Assembly: GCA_946894095.1 (NCBI GenBank)
Contig: OX335645.2
Span: 20,979,001-21,043,000 of the forward strand
Origin: Incurvaria masculella
Taxonomy: Eukaryota > Arthropoda > Insecta > Lepidoptera > Incurvariidae
DNA length: 64,000 nt
Direction: 5' to 3'
The position numbers were made by a program, and so were the translations under genes. A model generated the notes under the pieces. It did no database searches. It had not been told where the DNA came from and saw nothing but the letters and a program-made list of their open reading frames with translations. Of the stretch, positions 11,101 to 21,915 are shown one piece after another. Every line of letters begins with the position of its first letter. The first letter of the stretch is position 1.

Positions 11101-14100
11101 GGGCGTTCGCCAAGATCGCTACGCCAACCTGGAATATTTAGGGTTTCCATCATTTATTTATTTACCTCTCTGTTATGTCCTTGTTCTTCAATTATACAAA
11201 TACTTCTTGCAACATGCGTTTTATTGTTCCATTTGATTAGATGGAGAAGTCAAAGTTGAACCTATCAAAATCGACTGTCAATCCAAAACGTCAGTCAAAC
11301 TGTCAGTTCAGGTAAAACGCATTTTAGTCAACCTTAATACATAAAAGCCTCCTTTTAGTGAATAGGTATTGCGCCAAAAGATTGAAACATGCATTTAAAG
11401 TCAATAAATAAAAAGGATACTTCGTAAAGGTCAGGTACGTAGCACCCATAATCGAAGAGCATGTATAATAAGATGTATGTCTGTAGGCATCATCATCTCT
11501 GTCTACCCCTCTGGGAAAGTGGCGTAAAGGTATGTTTGTGTGCATGTACGCTTACACGACGGCCAATATTTTCTTCCAAAGGGCAATCCAAGAATGTTAA
11601 AAATGGCATTGATGTGAAATGTGCGTAGTTCGCTATCATTACCATTGTCGTGTCACCATTATTGTAAAGGTTTTACAAATTTTTGATATTGATTTCATTT
11701 GACCTTTTTTGCAGGTTTTTACAAGTCCCGTGTTAATTCATCGTTTACATTATTATAACACATACATTTTTGTAAATTTTACTTGTTTGAGTCAATGGTT
11801 TACATGAAAGTCAGCAATATTAGCAGTTATTACAATAAATGCTAAACAACTATAATATTGTACTTACATCAGCATGCTTCAAGGCGCCAACGTCATTGGT
11901 GCCGTCTCCGCACATGAGTGTGCAATAGCCCAGGCTCTTTAATTTTACTATCACATACTCTTTTTGTTTGGGAGCGAACCTCGCGAACACTTTCACGAAT
12001 GGCAGGATCTGGATCAGCAACTCGTAGTAGCTCTCCTTCAAGAATGTGAGACCCTCTCCCGTCACGCACAAGTCGTACTTTGACACGAATTCTTTCGACG
12101 AAGACGGCTTGATCGGAAGCTCCAAGGAACCATCTATAGATCTCCAAGACCAGTTTGAGTTGTCTTCTGTCAAAACCAGCAGATCGGGCTTTTGGAAAAA
12201 CTTCAACTCCTTAGCGACGTGACATGCGGTAAGAGGGTTGTCCCCGGTTATCATAACTACTGAATGGGATGCGTTTACAATCTCAGCGATCGCCTTTTGC
12301 GAGTCACGTTTTAGCGGGCAAGAGATTATCACGAAACCAGCGAATGTTAAGTCAGACTCGATGTCCTCTCGAGACAAATCTCTAATTTCTTGTGAAGATA
12401 ATTTACCTAAATTACGATAGCCCAGCGCTAGTACACGAGCGCCTCTCCTGGACAAAGTGAGGTAGACGTCATCGTAATGACTGGGCACTTCTTGGAGCAT
12501 AGACTTAATAGTTTCAGGCGCTCCCTTGACACTGCTTATGTAGTGGTTATTCATAAAGCCCCTATCGTTCACCTGGTAGCCGGCAATCACAGACATTCTT
12601 TTGAGGGCACTTGCGAAATGATTTCTATGTATTATTTTTAGTCCCGGTGACTTTCCTTTCTTAGGCACGACGGCTTCACCTTTAGTTAAGTTCCATTCTA
12701 CCGCCTTCAGAGTGGCCTTCTCTAGTGGGTCCCCAACAACACCATCATCTAATTGTACTAATGAATGGCACGAAGCCAATACTTGTATAGTCTCCATGGG
12801 CGCATCGGATAAAGGAATGACTGCTGCATCTTTAGAGCTCCCAATACCAGCTACACCTTCCACTACGAGGTTATCGCTTGTCAACGTGCCGGTTTTATCG
12901 AAACAGCAAATTTCAACTTTACCAGCAAATGGTATCCTGAATGGCTCCGTGCAAAACACTGCAAGCTTCGATAAAGACAACAGTGATGTGTTCACAGCCA
13001 AGGACAATTCTATTGGCAATTCAGGTGGCACAACCGAAGTCAGAATCAGTGTGCACTCCAAAAACAGCTTGTACCTGTTCCTCTCTGGGTCTTCACATCC
13101 TTTTATCCACACATAGGCGGCGGCGGCGATTGCGAAAATAAGAAGGAACAGTATGAATCCAAAAGTCTCCAAATTATTTGCAGTAACTCTTTTCACCCCG
13201 AATAAGATTGTTCTCAGCAGTTTACCCTGTGAAGTATTAAAGCCGTTTCTTATAACGTAGCCCACACAGCCATTATCTGGAGCCCTTAGTCCGCTCGCTA
13301 CATTTTTATTTGGCGAGGAATGCTGCACAATCTTGGTTCCACCAAACAATGTATGTAACTTTCCATCTCCTTCCGGGTCTAAGTTTTTATCGAGATCTCT
13401 CTCTCCTTCGATAGCCTCTTTCATCTGCGGAACGCTCTCACCGGTCAACATGGACTCGTCCACAATACAGGACCCCCTGAGAAGGACAATATCGCAAGGA
13501 ACTAAGTTTTCTGTGGAAGACCTCGTAAGAGACACTATGTCCCCTGGCAGCAGTTGGTCGGTGACTATCTGTCTCCACCGTCGGTTCCTGTAGACGTTGA
13601 TGTTGTAGGGCTTGTTTCCCATGCTACGGATCTCGGCCATGTTGCGCAACTGTTGCTGCACCAGAGTGCACTCAAACATAACAAGCATGACAAGTGTGAA
13701 GATCGAGTAGTACCAGTACTTGTCAAGACACCAGAGGCCCACACAGAACACTTGAAACACAAAGAACGGTGCCGTCGCTCGCTCTTTAAACAGCTCCATA
13801 AACTCTGGCACCACCTGAAATTAAATTTTGAAATAAAAAATGTTAGGTCTCTTTTAATCCCTTGTGATTGATTCTCAAATATTTTGTAACTGCATTGTTC
13901 AGTGTAGAAATGCTATTTATTTGCACAAAAGATGTGTTTTATCCGTCCGGATTATCAAGGCACTACTGTACTAATGCAAGATGATTTGTTTACCATGATC
14001 ATTTCATTTTTGCCATAATGGCGCTCAGCGTGGGCGACATCATCGTCGTCCTGAAAGCCCTTGCTGTCGAGGTACTTGCTGTATGTGCGGTGGACGGGGA

Positions 14101-16544
14101 ATGTAACTGTGTGAAAGCTTTTCTTCTCCCAGTCAAGCACATACTTGCTCTTTTGGAACATGAACCACAGCTCAGGTTTTGTATCGCCCTCCGATGGAGA
14201 CTGAAAATTCAAATATAAATATTGAGACATTTGAGAGATGATTCAATTATTAAGTGAACTGATTTACCTATTCATAAATGCATACAACGTGTTTTATTTT
14301 AGTTCCCGAAAACTTCTAAGATAGGTATGTCATTTATATCCAAACCATAAGCTCGTCATATAAAAAATTAAATAGTATGTTGAAAAAAAAAATATTATCG
14401 AGCAGTGTGCTTAATGACGCCATTGACACCTGACTGGTGTCGACGGAGTAGCGCACCCCTTCGTCACACCCCTGTGTTGACAATATTTAAAGGTGCTCTT
14501 TTCCACCAGAGATATTGTATTTTTGTATAAAGATAAAAATATTTTTTTCTCGAACACTATTAGGTATTTTAACATAGTTTCTTGGAAATTGTTGTTTCCA
14601 TTGCCTAGACCTTTCTTACATTTAGTATTCAGAACCTGAAATAGGACACAGTGAATATTTCGTACCCTCGGATTAATCTTTTTGGATGATAAGTTGACGG
14701 AATTACTTTATTTGTTATAATATTACAAAATAGTTGATTAAAATGACATATCTGACACGTAAATGCTTTTATCCATCCGATTTTTTCCCATTACACGGCG
14801 CCTCAGTCAGGTGATGGGTATCATACTTTATCTTCTAGTAGAACCTTTAAAATTAGCTTACCTTTGAGCGATGGAGTCTGACAATCTCTGAGAAGCCATT
14901 ATTCGCTGTGGGTACTACTTTTACAATTTCGGCATCCAGTGGGTTTTTAACCTGAAATAATTATAATACGGCCATGATAGACTGATTAACCTCAATAGTC
15001 GTTTTTTATCCCTACAAGTAGCTTTTTCCCATGCAAAAGACAGCTCATGTCCCATCTGACCCGCTATTAACCTGATTTATAACTAATTAAATGCAAAACG
15101 GGTAATGCATTAGTTATTGGCATTTGTTATTGAGTCAGCTTAGAGTTGATGTCCCAGCAGCCAGTACATTCCTCTGTACCATAAGTTTATAGGTAAGCTA
15201 CATACATAATGTGTAATCTGACCGCTGCATTGTCAGCTAACTTTGCATGCGCCGCATGCGCCCATCTCAACACCGTTCAGCAAAAGCACACACATTTCAC
15301 TCCGGCCTTAAGACCCGGTATTTCAACCTCGCTAAAGGTTATCGTATTTCTTTGCCTGTGAATCCTTTTACAAGATAACCAGCGCTCCAAATGCATACCC
15401 AGATACTAAACTGAGTCGCTATGGGGGAACTGGTTTTCACCTAGCTGCACTGGTGGGCAGGCAAAGGCCGTAAGATAAAGGTAACATGCACAGATTTTTC
15501 GTCACTGGCCTTTATTCTAAGTAGTAGGTAGTAAGTTTGGATGCTGTTTCTGGTAGTTATCAGTAGCCATTTGAGCTGTATAGTCAACGAATGTTGCCAC
15601 CATAACACTGGAAGTTTCTGGTGGATCTTATGTTAATATTGTGTAAATAATGGGACCTAAGACCAGAACCATGAGGGTTGTCCAGTAGTCGTGTAGTAGG
15701 AACCATCCATGTCGGATTGCTGAGTTGTTAATTTGCGAGTTCTCCAATAATAGTTTGTGTCACTCTTTGCAGCAAGTACCCTAAGCTTCCTTGGTGATTT
15801 TTTCAGCATATTTGATTGCTACTTTAAAATCTTGTATGGCTTTATTGAGCAGTTCCTTATCTTCAGGATGGCGAGTATTGTGCCACACACAAGTGGATTT
15901 TTTACAAGAAAATGGTGGTCTACAAAAATAGGCAATATCTAAAAGTAATAATGTAATCATTCACCTTAAGCTAACCCATACATATAAACAACATCTATTT
16001 TACATAGCAATTTAGAAACAACTGCAACAATGAAGCACATGATTCATTCGAAAACAACATTATATGACAAGTTTAGATTGATGACTTAAAAATTATTCTG
16101 CAAAATAATTGTCCTAAGCAGAACCCCTACGTCAATCTTTAATACTATCCAATGAACAAGCCTCAAAAAAGTGGACCGTCTTAGAATTAGCAGCTATTGA
16201 AAGGTGCAGCGAAAATATAAAATTTACAAAATAAAACAGCGCATTTAAAAAAATTTGGTTCAAAGGATAATTACCTTTTTACATGAAAGAAAGCACTGCA
16301 CGTGGACACTCCAATAGCAGGAAAGACACACGAGCACCTGCACCAGAGCCACCGCCACCATCGTCACGAAGCCCGCCTCCCATGCTTCCTCCAGGCCGTG
16401 CACGACCAGCCACCAGTACAGCACGCACGGGTAGAGCACAGCGAACGGCAACACAGCACCCTGCAGCACCGTCGGCAGCGCTCGGTGCAGCGTCAGGTAC
16501 TGCACCAACTCGTCAAGCGAGCCCGTATCGCGGGCTCCGCTCAT
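5175..16544 (-). CDS. ATP13A1: P5A-type ATPase ATP13A1 (ER transmembrane helix dislocase)
   Basis: Ten coding exons join in frame: 16544-16275, 14951-14862, 14200-13994, 13814-11868, 11128-10894, 10028-9832, 8861-8719, 8126-7991, 7388-7245 and 5282-5175 (stop TAG). Every junction has AG/GT borders and phases agree, giving 1158 residues, close to the roughly 1200 of animal ATP13A1. P5A ATPases sit in the ER membrane and extract mistargeted transmembrane segments using ATP. Visible motifs are the actuator TGES loop (313-316), the M4 PPELP signature of P5A pumps (452-456), the phosphorylated aspartate in DKTGT (495-499) and GDGTND (825-830). The C-terminal membrane exons match the family closely ([46 protein letters not shown]). 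The start ATG at 16544 opens a hydrophobic N-terminal domain. The last intron contains a tandem array copied from exon 9. Identification is very secure; exact UTRs are unknown. Confidence 0.93.
5405..5540 (-). pseudogene. Diverged partial copy of ATP13A1 exon 9
   Basis: On the minus strand, 5475-5405 encodes [13 protein letters not shown] followed by VSGG, matching the first half of exon 9 ([13 protein letters not shown]). The end of another exon copy plus a GTGAGT donor lies at about 5540-5494. The spacer between them matches the junction of the 139-bp array units. This copy keeps the ANKPLLYS coding block that the twelve array units have lost, so it is a separate, older duplicate. It has no AG directly before the exon start and runs into a stop, so function is unlikely. 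Confidence 0.7.
5590..7244 (-). repeat. Twelve-unit, 139-bp tandem array derived from ATP13A1 exon 9
   Basis: The block GAACTGGTATGACAGGTTGG recurs every 139 bp from 5601 to 7129, twelve times, and a thirteenth time inside the functional exon 9 at 7268. Each unit on the minus strand contains the end of exon 9 (from the CCAACCTGTCATACCAGTTC region), its GTGAGT donor, a short spacer and the exon start (ATGGAGAGTCTCCGCGCG). The exon middle is about 16 bp shorter than in the real exon, which breaks the reading frame. Units are nearly identical, with a handful of substitutions. The 73-residue open frames on this strand are products of the repetition, not proteins. Confidence 0.92.
8229..8640 (-). 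mobile_element. tRNA-headed SINE
   Basis: Read on the minus strand, the element begins near 8636 with a tRNA-like head (GCTCGTAGTGTAGGGGCTAG) and a B-box-like GGTTCAAATCC. It continues through the local SINE body (GCATTGGATGAAAC, TCCATCCAGTTCA, AAGGTCCTGGCA) and ends in poly-A (the T run at 8229-8237). It lies inside an ATP13A1 intron. Sequence decay suggests an old copy. Confidence 0.7.
8913..9080 (+). mobile_element. RTE-type LINE 3' region fragment
   Basis: Contains GCGTCCACTGCTGGACATAC and CGTCGTCCCACGTGGCGGGT, blocks of a common lepidopteran RTE-like repeat. Intronic within ATP13A1. A shorter fragment of the same family is at 17165-17230. Confidence 0.55.
10190..10450 (+). mobile_element. 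Composite SINE-like fragment with a LINE-5'-UTR-like head
   Basis: The left part (AAGAATACAAATGGAACCAC and GTGCATGTCGTAAGAGGCGA) matches the 5' UTR of the LINE at 44935-45000. The right part (10365-10440: TGGTTGAAGCGACAATGAAA, GTGTTTTCCATC) matches the SINE body. Either a SINE has recruited a LINE 5' end or two insertions lie side by side. It sits in an ATP13A1 intron. Confidence 0.5.
11440..11555 (+). mobile_element. RTE-like LINE 3' end
   Basis: The block CTCTGTCTACCCCTCTGGGA followed by AAAGTGGCGTAAAGGTATGT is the usual end of the lepidopteran element whose protein finishes in (V)SAYPSGK. It is a short intronic remnant. Confidence 0.5.
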
Positions 16545-17860
16545 AACGCTGCTCTGTTAGCCAGATACACAGGCTAGCGCATTTTGAAAACCTTAAACTG
16601 TTCCAATAAATAGCGCTTTAGTCAGAAACAAGCACGGCCTAGAATATAAATTCAAATTGGATTTTTTTTGCTTCACGTGTGATGTGACCACAGACAGAGG
16701 TAGGTACGTACCTACCGATTTTCTGTAATCCAAATATTAATATTCTGTGCTGCAATCGTACGCGTGACGTGTGGGCACAGAATAATAGATTAATTTAGGC
16801 TATGTTCGGGCAAAGTGCTCCGAGTCATTCGGTGCAAGGAGCAAGACGAGAAAGAAATAGCGTTTTGGCTAACAGAAGGTGTACGTTCAGGCAATGACGA
16901 TTCCATCCCGCCCTGCGTAGTAGTGGGAAGTAGCCCGCCCATGTAGTGAAGCATCAGCGCGCTCGAATATGCGACGCCCAACTTAGAAATGCCATGCTTT
17001 TGAAGTAGGGCACTTTGTGTACAAATGTCACTGTCACATTTTGACGTTCCTACCGTGTTGTTAACATGCAAAACGGTAATTTCATTTGTTCCCTGATTGC
17101 TATTTTGTTTCTGTAAACAAACACACGAACGGTCCGAATCGTTTGTGATGCTAACATCTTTGAGCGTGCAATATGAATCAGTCAGCCAGCGTGTTTGCGT
17201 CCACTGCTAGACATAAGCCTCTCAAATTTGGACTGCATGTGAGAGTCTCATTAGTAGACCCCAAGGAGTTTCTTCAAAAACAAAGAATATTAAATGGTCT
17301 ACATGAACAATTTGCAAGTGGTTAAATGTTTTTTAACAATTTAAGAGAAAGAGATTGAGATGAAGATAGACGTAAGAGTTGCCAAACAGGCGAAATCGTC
17401 CATTGAAAATGGAGAGAGCGCATATTTCTGTAGTTTTGCATACAATTACGTCGTAACTGCAGGTAAAGGAGAGCGAAAGCGGTGATGTGTTTTTATATTA
17501 AGTGGTCTCTACATGCAGTAACCAAATCAAATTTGCCACGCGATCCTAGGCTGCCACTGACAGCGCTCACGGTTACGCCCTGAGCACCAGAAGCACTTGA
17601 ACGATGAAGTAATACCTTACAATCTTTCATTGTTAGCGCGATTCGGACCAACTGTATTCCGTGCGTTCCGTAATGCGTATATTACACCAGCGAATGCAGT
17701 GAATACTTGTGTCCCGAATTGATATCGCTGCTCACAGCTACAAACGTCATTTCCTATACGATACCAAATCGGAACGAATTTGAGCAGACATATGTGTGAG
17801 CCTAACCCGTAAAGCGCGAACGACGCCGCATAGGCGTCCTCTGCCGCGCTCCCGCTATCT
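16545..17860. other. ATP13A1 upstream region with repeat scraps
   Basis: This region should hold the ATP13A1 promoter, but no TATA box or defined site can be assigned. A dispersed repeat sharing TCATTCGGTGCAAG and ATAGCG is at about 16825-16880 and recurs at 40990-41040. An RTE tail scrap lies at 17165-17230. Nothing else is recognised. Confidence 0.4.
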
Positions 17861-18080
17861 GCGCTGATTGGCGATTTTTTGTGTGGGCATAGATTTACTG
17901 GTCTATGATTGGCTTTTTCAAATGGATTGAGGAGTGTAGGACGCTTTTGATTGGCTAAACCGCGACCCAATAGCTGCAACTTCGTAAAACAAAATATTTT
18001 TTTGAAATCCGCGCGGCTCGTCTCGCTGGCCAGTCGACCGAGGTACGTTTGCGCGCGTGGTTCTGTGCCGGCTGAAAAGG
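17860..18080 (+). promoter_or_regulatory. CCAAT-box promoter
   Basis: Three inverted CCAAT boxes (GATTGG) start at 17866, 17907 and 17949, spaced 41 and 42 bp, and a direct CCAAT follows at 17967-17971. CpG-rich sequence then runs to a possible first exon at 18081. Regularly spaced CCAAT boxes are a known feature of NF-Y-driven promoters. The transcription start itself cannot be located. Confidence 0.5.
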
Positions 18081-19572
18081 ATGAGTGACGAAAATATTAC
18101 GTAAGTATTGTAAAAATTTTTATATTAATGAAATTGCAATATATTCAGCTATCTATCAATGCAGTGGTTATAGGTTTTTGCAATTTCTGTAGGCAGCAAA
18201 AAAATCAAATGTTTTTTGGCATGTTCAGATTTCAAAGATTTATCACATTTGTTTACAAAATTTGTTTACAAAAAAATTACGTTTGCTTGAATGTAATTAG
18301 TCCGGATTGTGGAAAATTTTGTGTAGAATCCGGTGATGTATCACACTTGATATGTTTTCTTACATAAAAATGGAAAAAAGACCGAAAATCTAGAAAATCA
18401 TATTTTGTAGTATAAACATTGTGAGTGTATTGGTGTCGGCCGCTCGTCCGCCCGCTGGCCGTTGGTCAAGTGTGATTCAAGTCATTTGTCTAGATCTCAG
18501 AAACTTCGTGAGCGTGGAGTTATAATACCAAATTTTGTTGCTTTGAAATCGTTTGGTATATCTAATAAGTAATCCCATTGCATCATCTGCATACATTTCC
18601 ATAGGGCAAGACGCATCTGGTAATAGAATAGAATTAAAAATATGTACTATTTGTTTCTGTTACATAGTATTCTTGTTAGGGTTCCGTACCCAAAGGGTGA
18701 AAACGGAACCCTATTACTAATCCTCCGCTATCCGTCCGTCCGTCCGTCTGTCCGTCCGTCTGTCACATGGCTGTATCTCAGTAACCGTAACAGATAGACA
18801 GCTGAAATTTTCACAGAGTGTGTATTTATTTTGCCGCTATAACAACAAATAGGTAAAATTGAAAAATAATTTAAATTAAGGGGGGCTCCCATACAAAAAA
18901 CGTGATTTTGTTATGTTAAATCTTTTACAATGGTACGGAACCCTTCGTGTGCGAGTCCGGCTCGCACTTGGTCGGTTTTTGGTTACTAGTCACACTCGGT
19001 CAATTGCCGTGCATGCTGTATTACATTTCGGCGAATTCAGCCGTGCATGTCGCACCTGTTCTCAAGCTAACGGGTGGTGTGTGGACACGAAATATGCCTA
19101 AAATATACTTGCGACATGCACGGGAGCACTTGCCATGCATGTCAAACAACTTCAAAAAAATTTTTTCGTCATGTCTTGGGAAACTCTGGTCTTAGACTCA
19201 TCATGCGACCCCTCAAACTAGATGGCCCGACCTGATCTACCTACCTGTCATGTCAAAACTTGTTTTCGTCATACATTGTAAATTTTGTAACTTCAATAAT
19301 AGGAGGGGTGTCTGACAGACGGACGGACAGACAATGCACAAACTCTACTTCAGATATAATCATTAGGTGTTTTTTTTGACCAGCCGTCGCTAATTCGAAT
19401 TTCTATTCATTTTAGGTTTCACTTTTACAAAATTTTAAAAAATATACTTGTGCTGCTATGTTTCTATGAACTTATATTAACGTGTTTTATTTCAAAGACC
19501 ATGTCACCAATGCTTCGTGTCACGGAAGCCTGCTTCTACTCCAGCAACAAGATTCGACCTTCGTCACGCTGA
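18081..19572 (+). CDS. Possible first two coding exons of an unidentified gene
   Basis: Exon 1 (18081-18100) would be ATG plus 17 bases, ending in a strong donor, GTAAGT. Exon 2 (19498-19572) follows an AG and ends at another GTAAGT. Joined, they stay open for 31 codons (MSDENITPCHQC, then a Ser/Pro/Arg-rich stretch). The CxxC is not enough to name a family. The model is supported by the CpG-rich CCAAT promoter directly upstream and by phase agreement, but the acceptor (TTTCAAAG) is weak and no third exon was found before the LTR element. It could equally be a 5' non-coding leader of another transcript. Confidence 0.3.
18678..18980 (+). repeat. Lepidopteran GGGTTCCGTACCC repeat
   Basis: Begins AGGGTTCCGTACCCAAAGGG, contains a TCCGTCCGTCCG run and ends GCGAGTCCGGCTCGCACTTG. 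Further copies are at 41688-41925, 43446-43816 (plus) and 54316-54386, 55409-55676 (minus). It is non-coding. Confidence 0.75.
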
Positions 19573-20323
19573 GTAAGTGCCTACCTATATAGATAGAACG
19601 CGCGCGCCCACCTATCTATAGATAGAGCGCGCGCTCACCGACGTGTGTTCAAGTGGAGCGTTTGCATGTATGAGTGCGCTGAGTGCGTTTTTATAGCCGA
19701 ATTTGAACGTTAAAAATAAAATGTTTTTGATTACATATTATAACATTATCTTACACAAAAAAATTGTGTATATACAACAGTTTATGATGATATAAAATCT
19801 AACTCGATTCTAAGTAGATTAGATTCTATTTAGACTGTTAGTAATGTAGAGAGATTTTTCGGGTTTTTCCTTTCCTGAAAATGTTATGTAAACTTTTTCT
19901 TTACAAAGATTTTATGTAAATATGTTTCCATCATTATTCAATAAATTAAAAATAAATCCAACTGAGATAATATCGTAAATAATTTATAATAAATTCTATA
20001 ATATTATTTTGAAAAACAATAAGTGTCGCTTTTGTTTGCGATGTTTGGAACCAAATTATATTTTTTTTTTGTATGGCGGGCTCATTGGTTTTTGATACAA
20101 TGTTATAGCAGCTATCATAAACTACGAAATAAAAAATAAATTTGTTTCATAACTTTATCTTTTTTACCCTAAACCTCGAGTAACATCACAAAATATAAAA
20201 AAAACAATCTAAAGTCAATGTTATATGATTTTTATTATTTTATATTTGAACCAAACTACTACAAAAGTAACGTAAATAAATGAAGGCACTATCTAGCTAC
20301 ATGGAACAGTTATTATTTTGAAG
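19573..20323. other. AT-rich non-coding DNA
   Basis: Starts with two short similar blocks (CTATATAGATAGAACGCGCG and CTATCTATAGATAGAGCGCG), then becomes strongly AT-rich. No gene is visible before the LTR element. Confidence 0.45.
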
Positions 20324-20327
20324 ATAC

Positions 20328-20810
20328 TGTTATGCGGGTAGGGTGCAGATTAGAGAAGAAAACACCAATACTCAACACTCTTCCTTTATTTCAAATAATT
20401 CACAAGCAAACTCACAAATACAATTTCACACTAGGTTAATTCAAACACTAATTTACAAACTATATCACTCACTTCACTGATTCACTTCAGAGCTAGTTCA
20501 CTGCACTTCTATATCGCTTGTTGTCGCTCACTTCGCTTCCAAAAATAGACTGCCGCCCTCAGCGCCTTGGGCGCCTTTTATATCGGTGGAGCTTCTTTCC
20601 AGAACACTCCACCGATTTCTAGGCGCCCATGTAGGGCAGCAGTCGAGAACAATCTCCCTCGAGACATTACTAGAATGTCCGAGATTTGTTTCTGAAGTCA
20701 GCTGGACGAGGCGTCACTTTATATGGGACGACAGTGATGCGATAGCTTGCGCAATGCAATAAGACAAGTAGCGCCATCTACTGAGACTCGAAGGAACCAT
20801 TTGGCGCACT
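20328..20810 (-). repeat. 3' LTR of the gypsy-type element
   Basis: Starts TGTTATGCGGGTAGGG on the plus strand and matches the right LTR with very few substitutions. It is about 48 bp shorter at its U3 end, stopping at TTTGGCGCACT directly against the polypurine tract, and has one small internal indel difference (20757-20785). Confidence 0.85.
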
Positions 20811-20822
20811 GCCTCCTCCTTA
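20811..20822 (-). other. Polypurine tract
   Basis: On the minus strand AAGGAGGAGGC immediately precedes the 3' LTR, the expected site of plus-strand DNA priming. Confidence 0.65.
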
Positions 20823-21915
20823 GTTATGCTCGTCTCGAGCATAATTGTCTCCGTGGTATCGGGCCAGACGATCTACGTGCACAATCTTTTCCCGACATCT
20901 ATCATTCCGGCGGATACGATATGTCACGTCATTGATTTTAGTCACCACTCTATATGGGCCTTCCCATTTTGGTTGCAGTTTGGGACTTTTTCCTTTTTTT
21001 CGTAATGGATTATGTAGCCAAACTAAAGATCCTTCTTCAAATACATTTCCATTAGCTTTGCGGTCGTAACGTGTTTTCATCCGCTCGCTTGCTCGTAGAC
21101 CAGCCTCTCTGACACGTTTATAAACAGTGTCAATTTTTCCTCGCAGATCTGACACATACTCTGTTACACAATGGGATGCCTCTGGTGGAATTCCTGTCAG
21201 AAGGTCAGCTGGTAGTCTGAGTTCGTGTCCAAAATCTATGTAGGCTGGAGTTTCATCTACGCTTTCATGCACAGCGGTTCGGTATGACAGCAGAAACAGC
21301 GGAATATACTGGTCCCAATCCTTTTGATGGTCTTCTACCAATTTGGCCAAGTGTCTTTCCAATGTCTGATTAAATCGTTCCACCATGCCATCTGACTGTG
21401 GGTGGTATGGGGTTGTCCTGGTCTTATGGATTCCCATTATTCGACATGTCTCCTGAAACACTCGGGATTCGAAGTTTCTGCTTGATCAGTGTGTATCTCG
21501 AGAGGTACTCCATAGCGACAGAAAACTTCGTGGACCAATTTCTGTGCAACCGTGATCGCCTCTTGGTTTGGTATGGCAAATACCTCAGGCCACTTAGTGA
21601 AATAATCCATTACAACCATAAAGTAACGGTTGCCGTCATTTGTCGGAGGAAAAGGGCCAGCCACATCAAGAGCAATTCTCTCCCACGGAGCTCCAACATT
21701 GTACAATTTTAAAGTTCCCTTGCTCCGTGTATGAGGCCCTTTAACAGCGCTACAGATCGTGCATTTACGGCACCAATCTTCTACATCATCGCGACAATTT
21801 ATCCAGTAGAACCGTTGTCGTATCTTCAGGAGAGTTCTCTTTATTCCCAAATGTCCACCTGAAGTTCCATCGTGCAGGCATTAAAGAACTTCTTTAATCT
21901 TAGATCTGGGGATGA
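20820..21915 (-). pseudogene. Integrase region of the gypsy-type element
   Basis: Two frames together cover an integrase. The first (21850-21437) has the end of the zinc-binding domain (CRKCTIC) and the start of the catalytic core (ALDVAGPFP, HTDQ). The second (21461-20820) continues the core (TTPYHPQSDGMVERFN) through the GPY/F module (WEGPYRVV) to the stop. They are separated by a frameshift near 21480, and a TAA at about 21882 interrupts the segment leading into the first frame. The protein cannot be made in one piece. Confidence 0.85.

Noticed and set aside
17617..17979. Minus-strand 120-residue open frame
   Set aside because: It overlaps the CCAAT-box promoter, has no family resemblance and no splice or promoter support.
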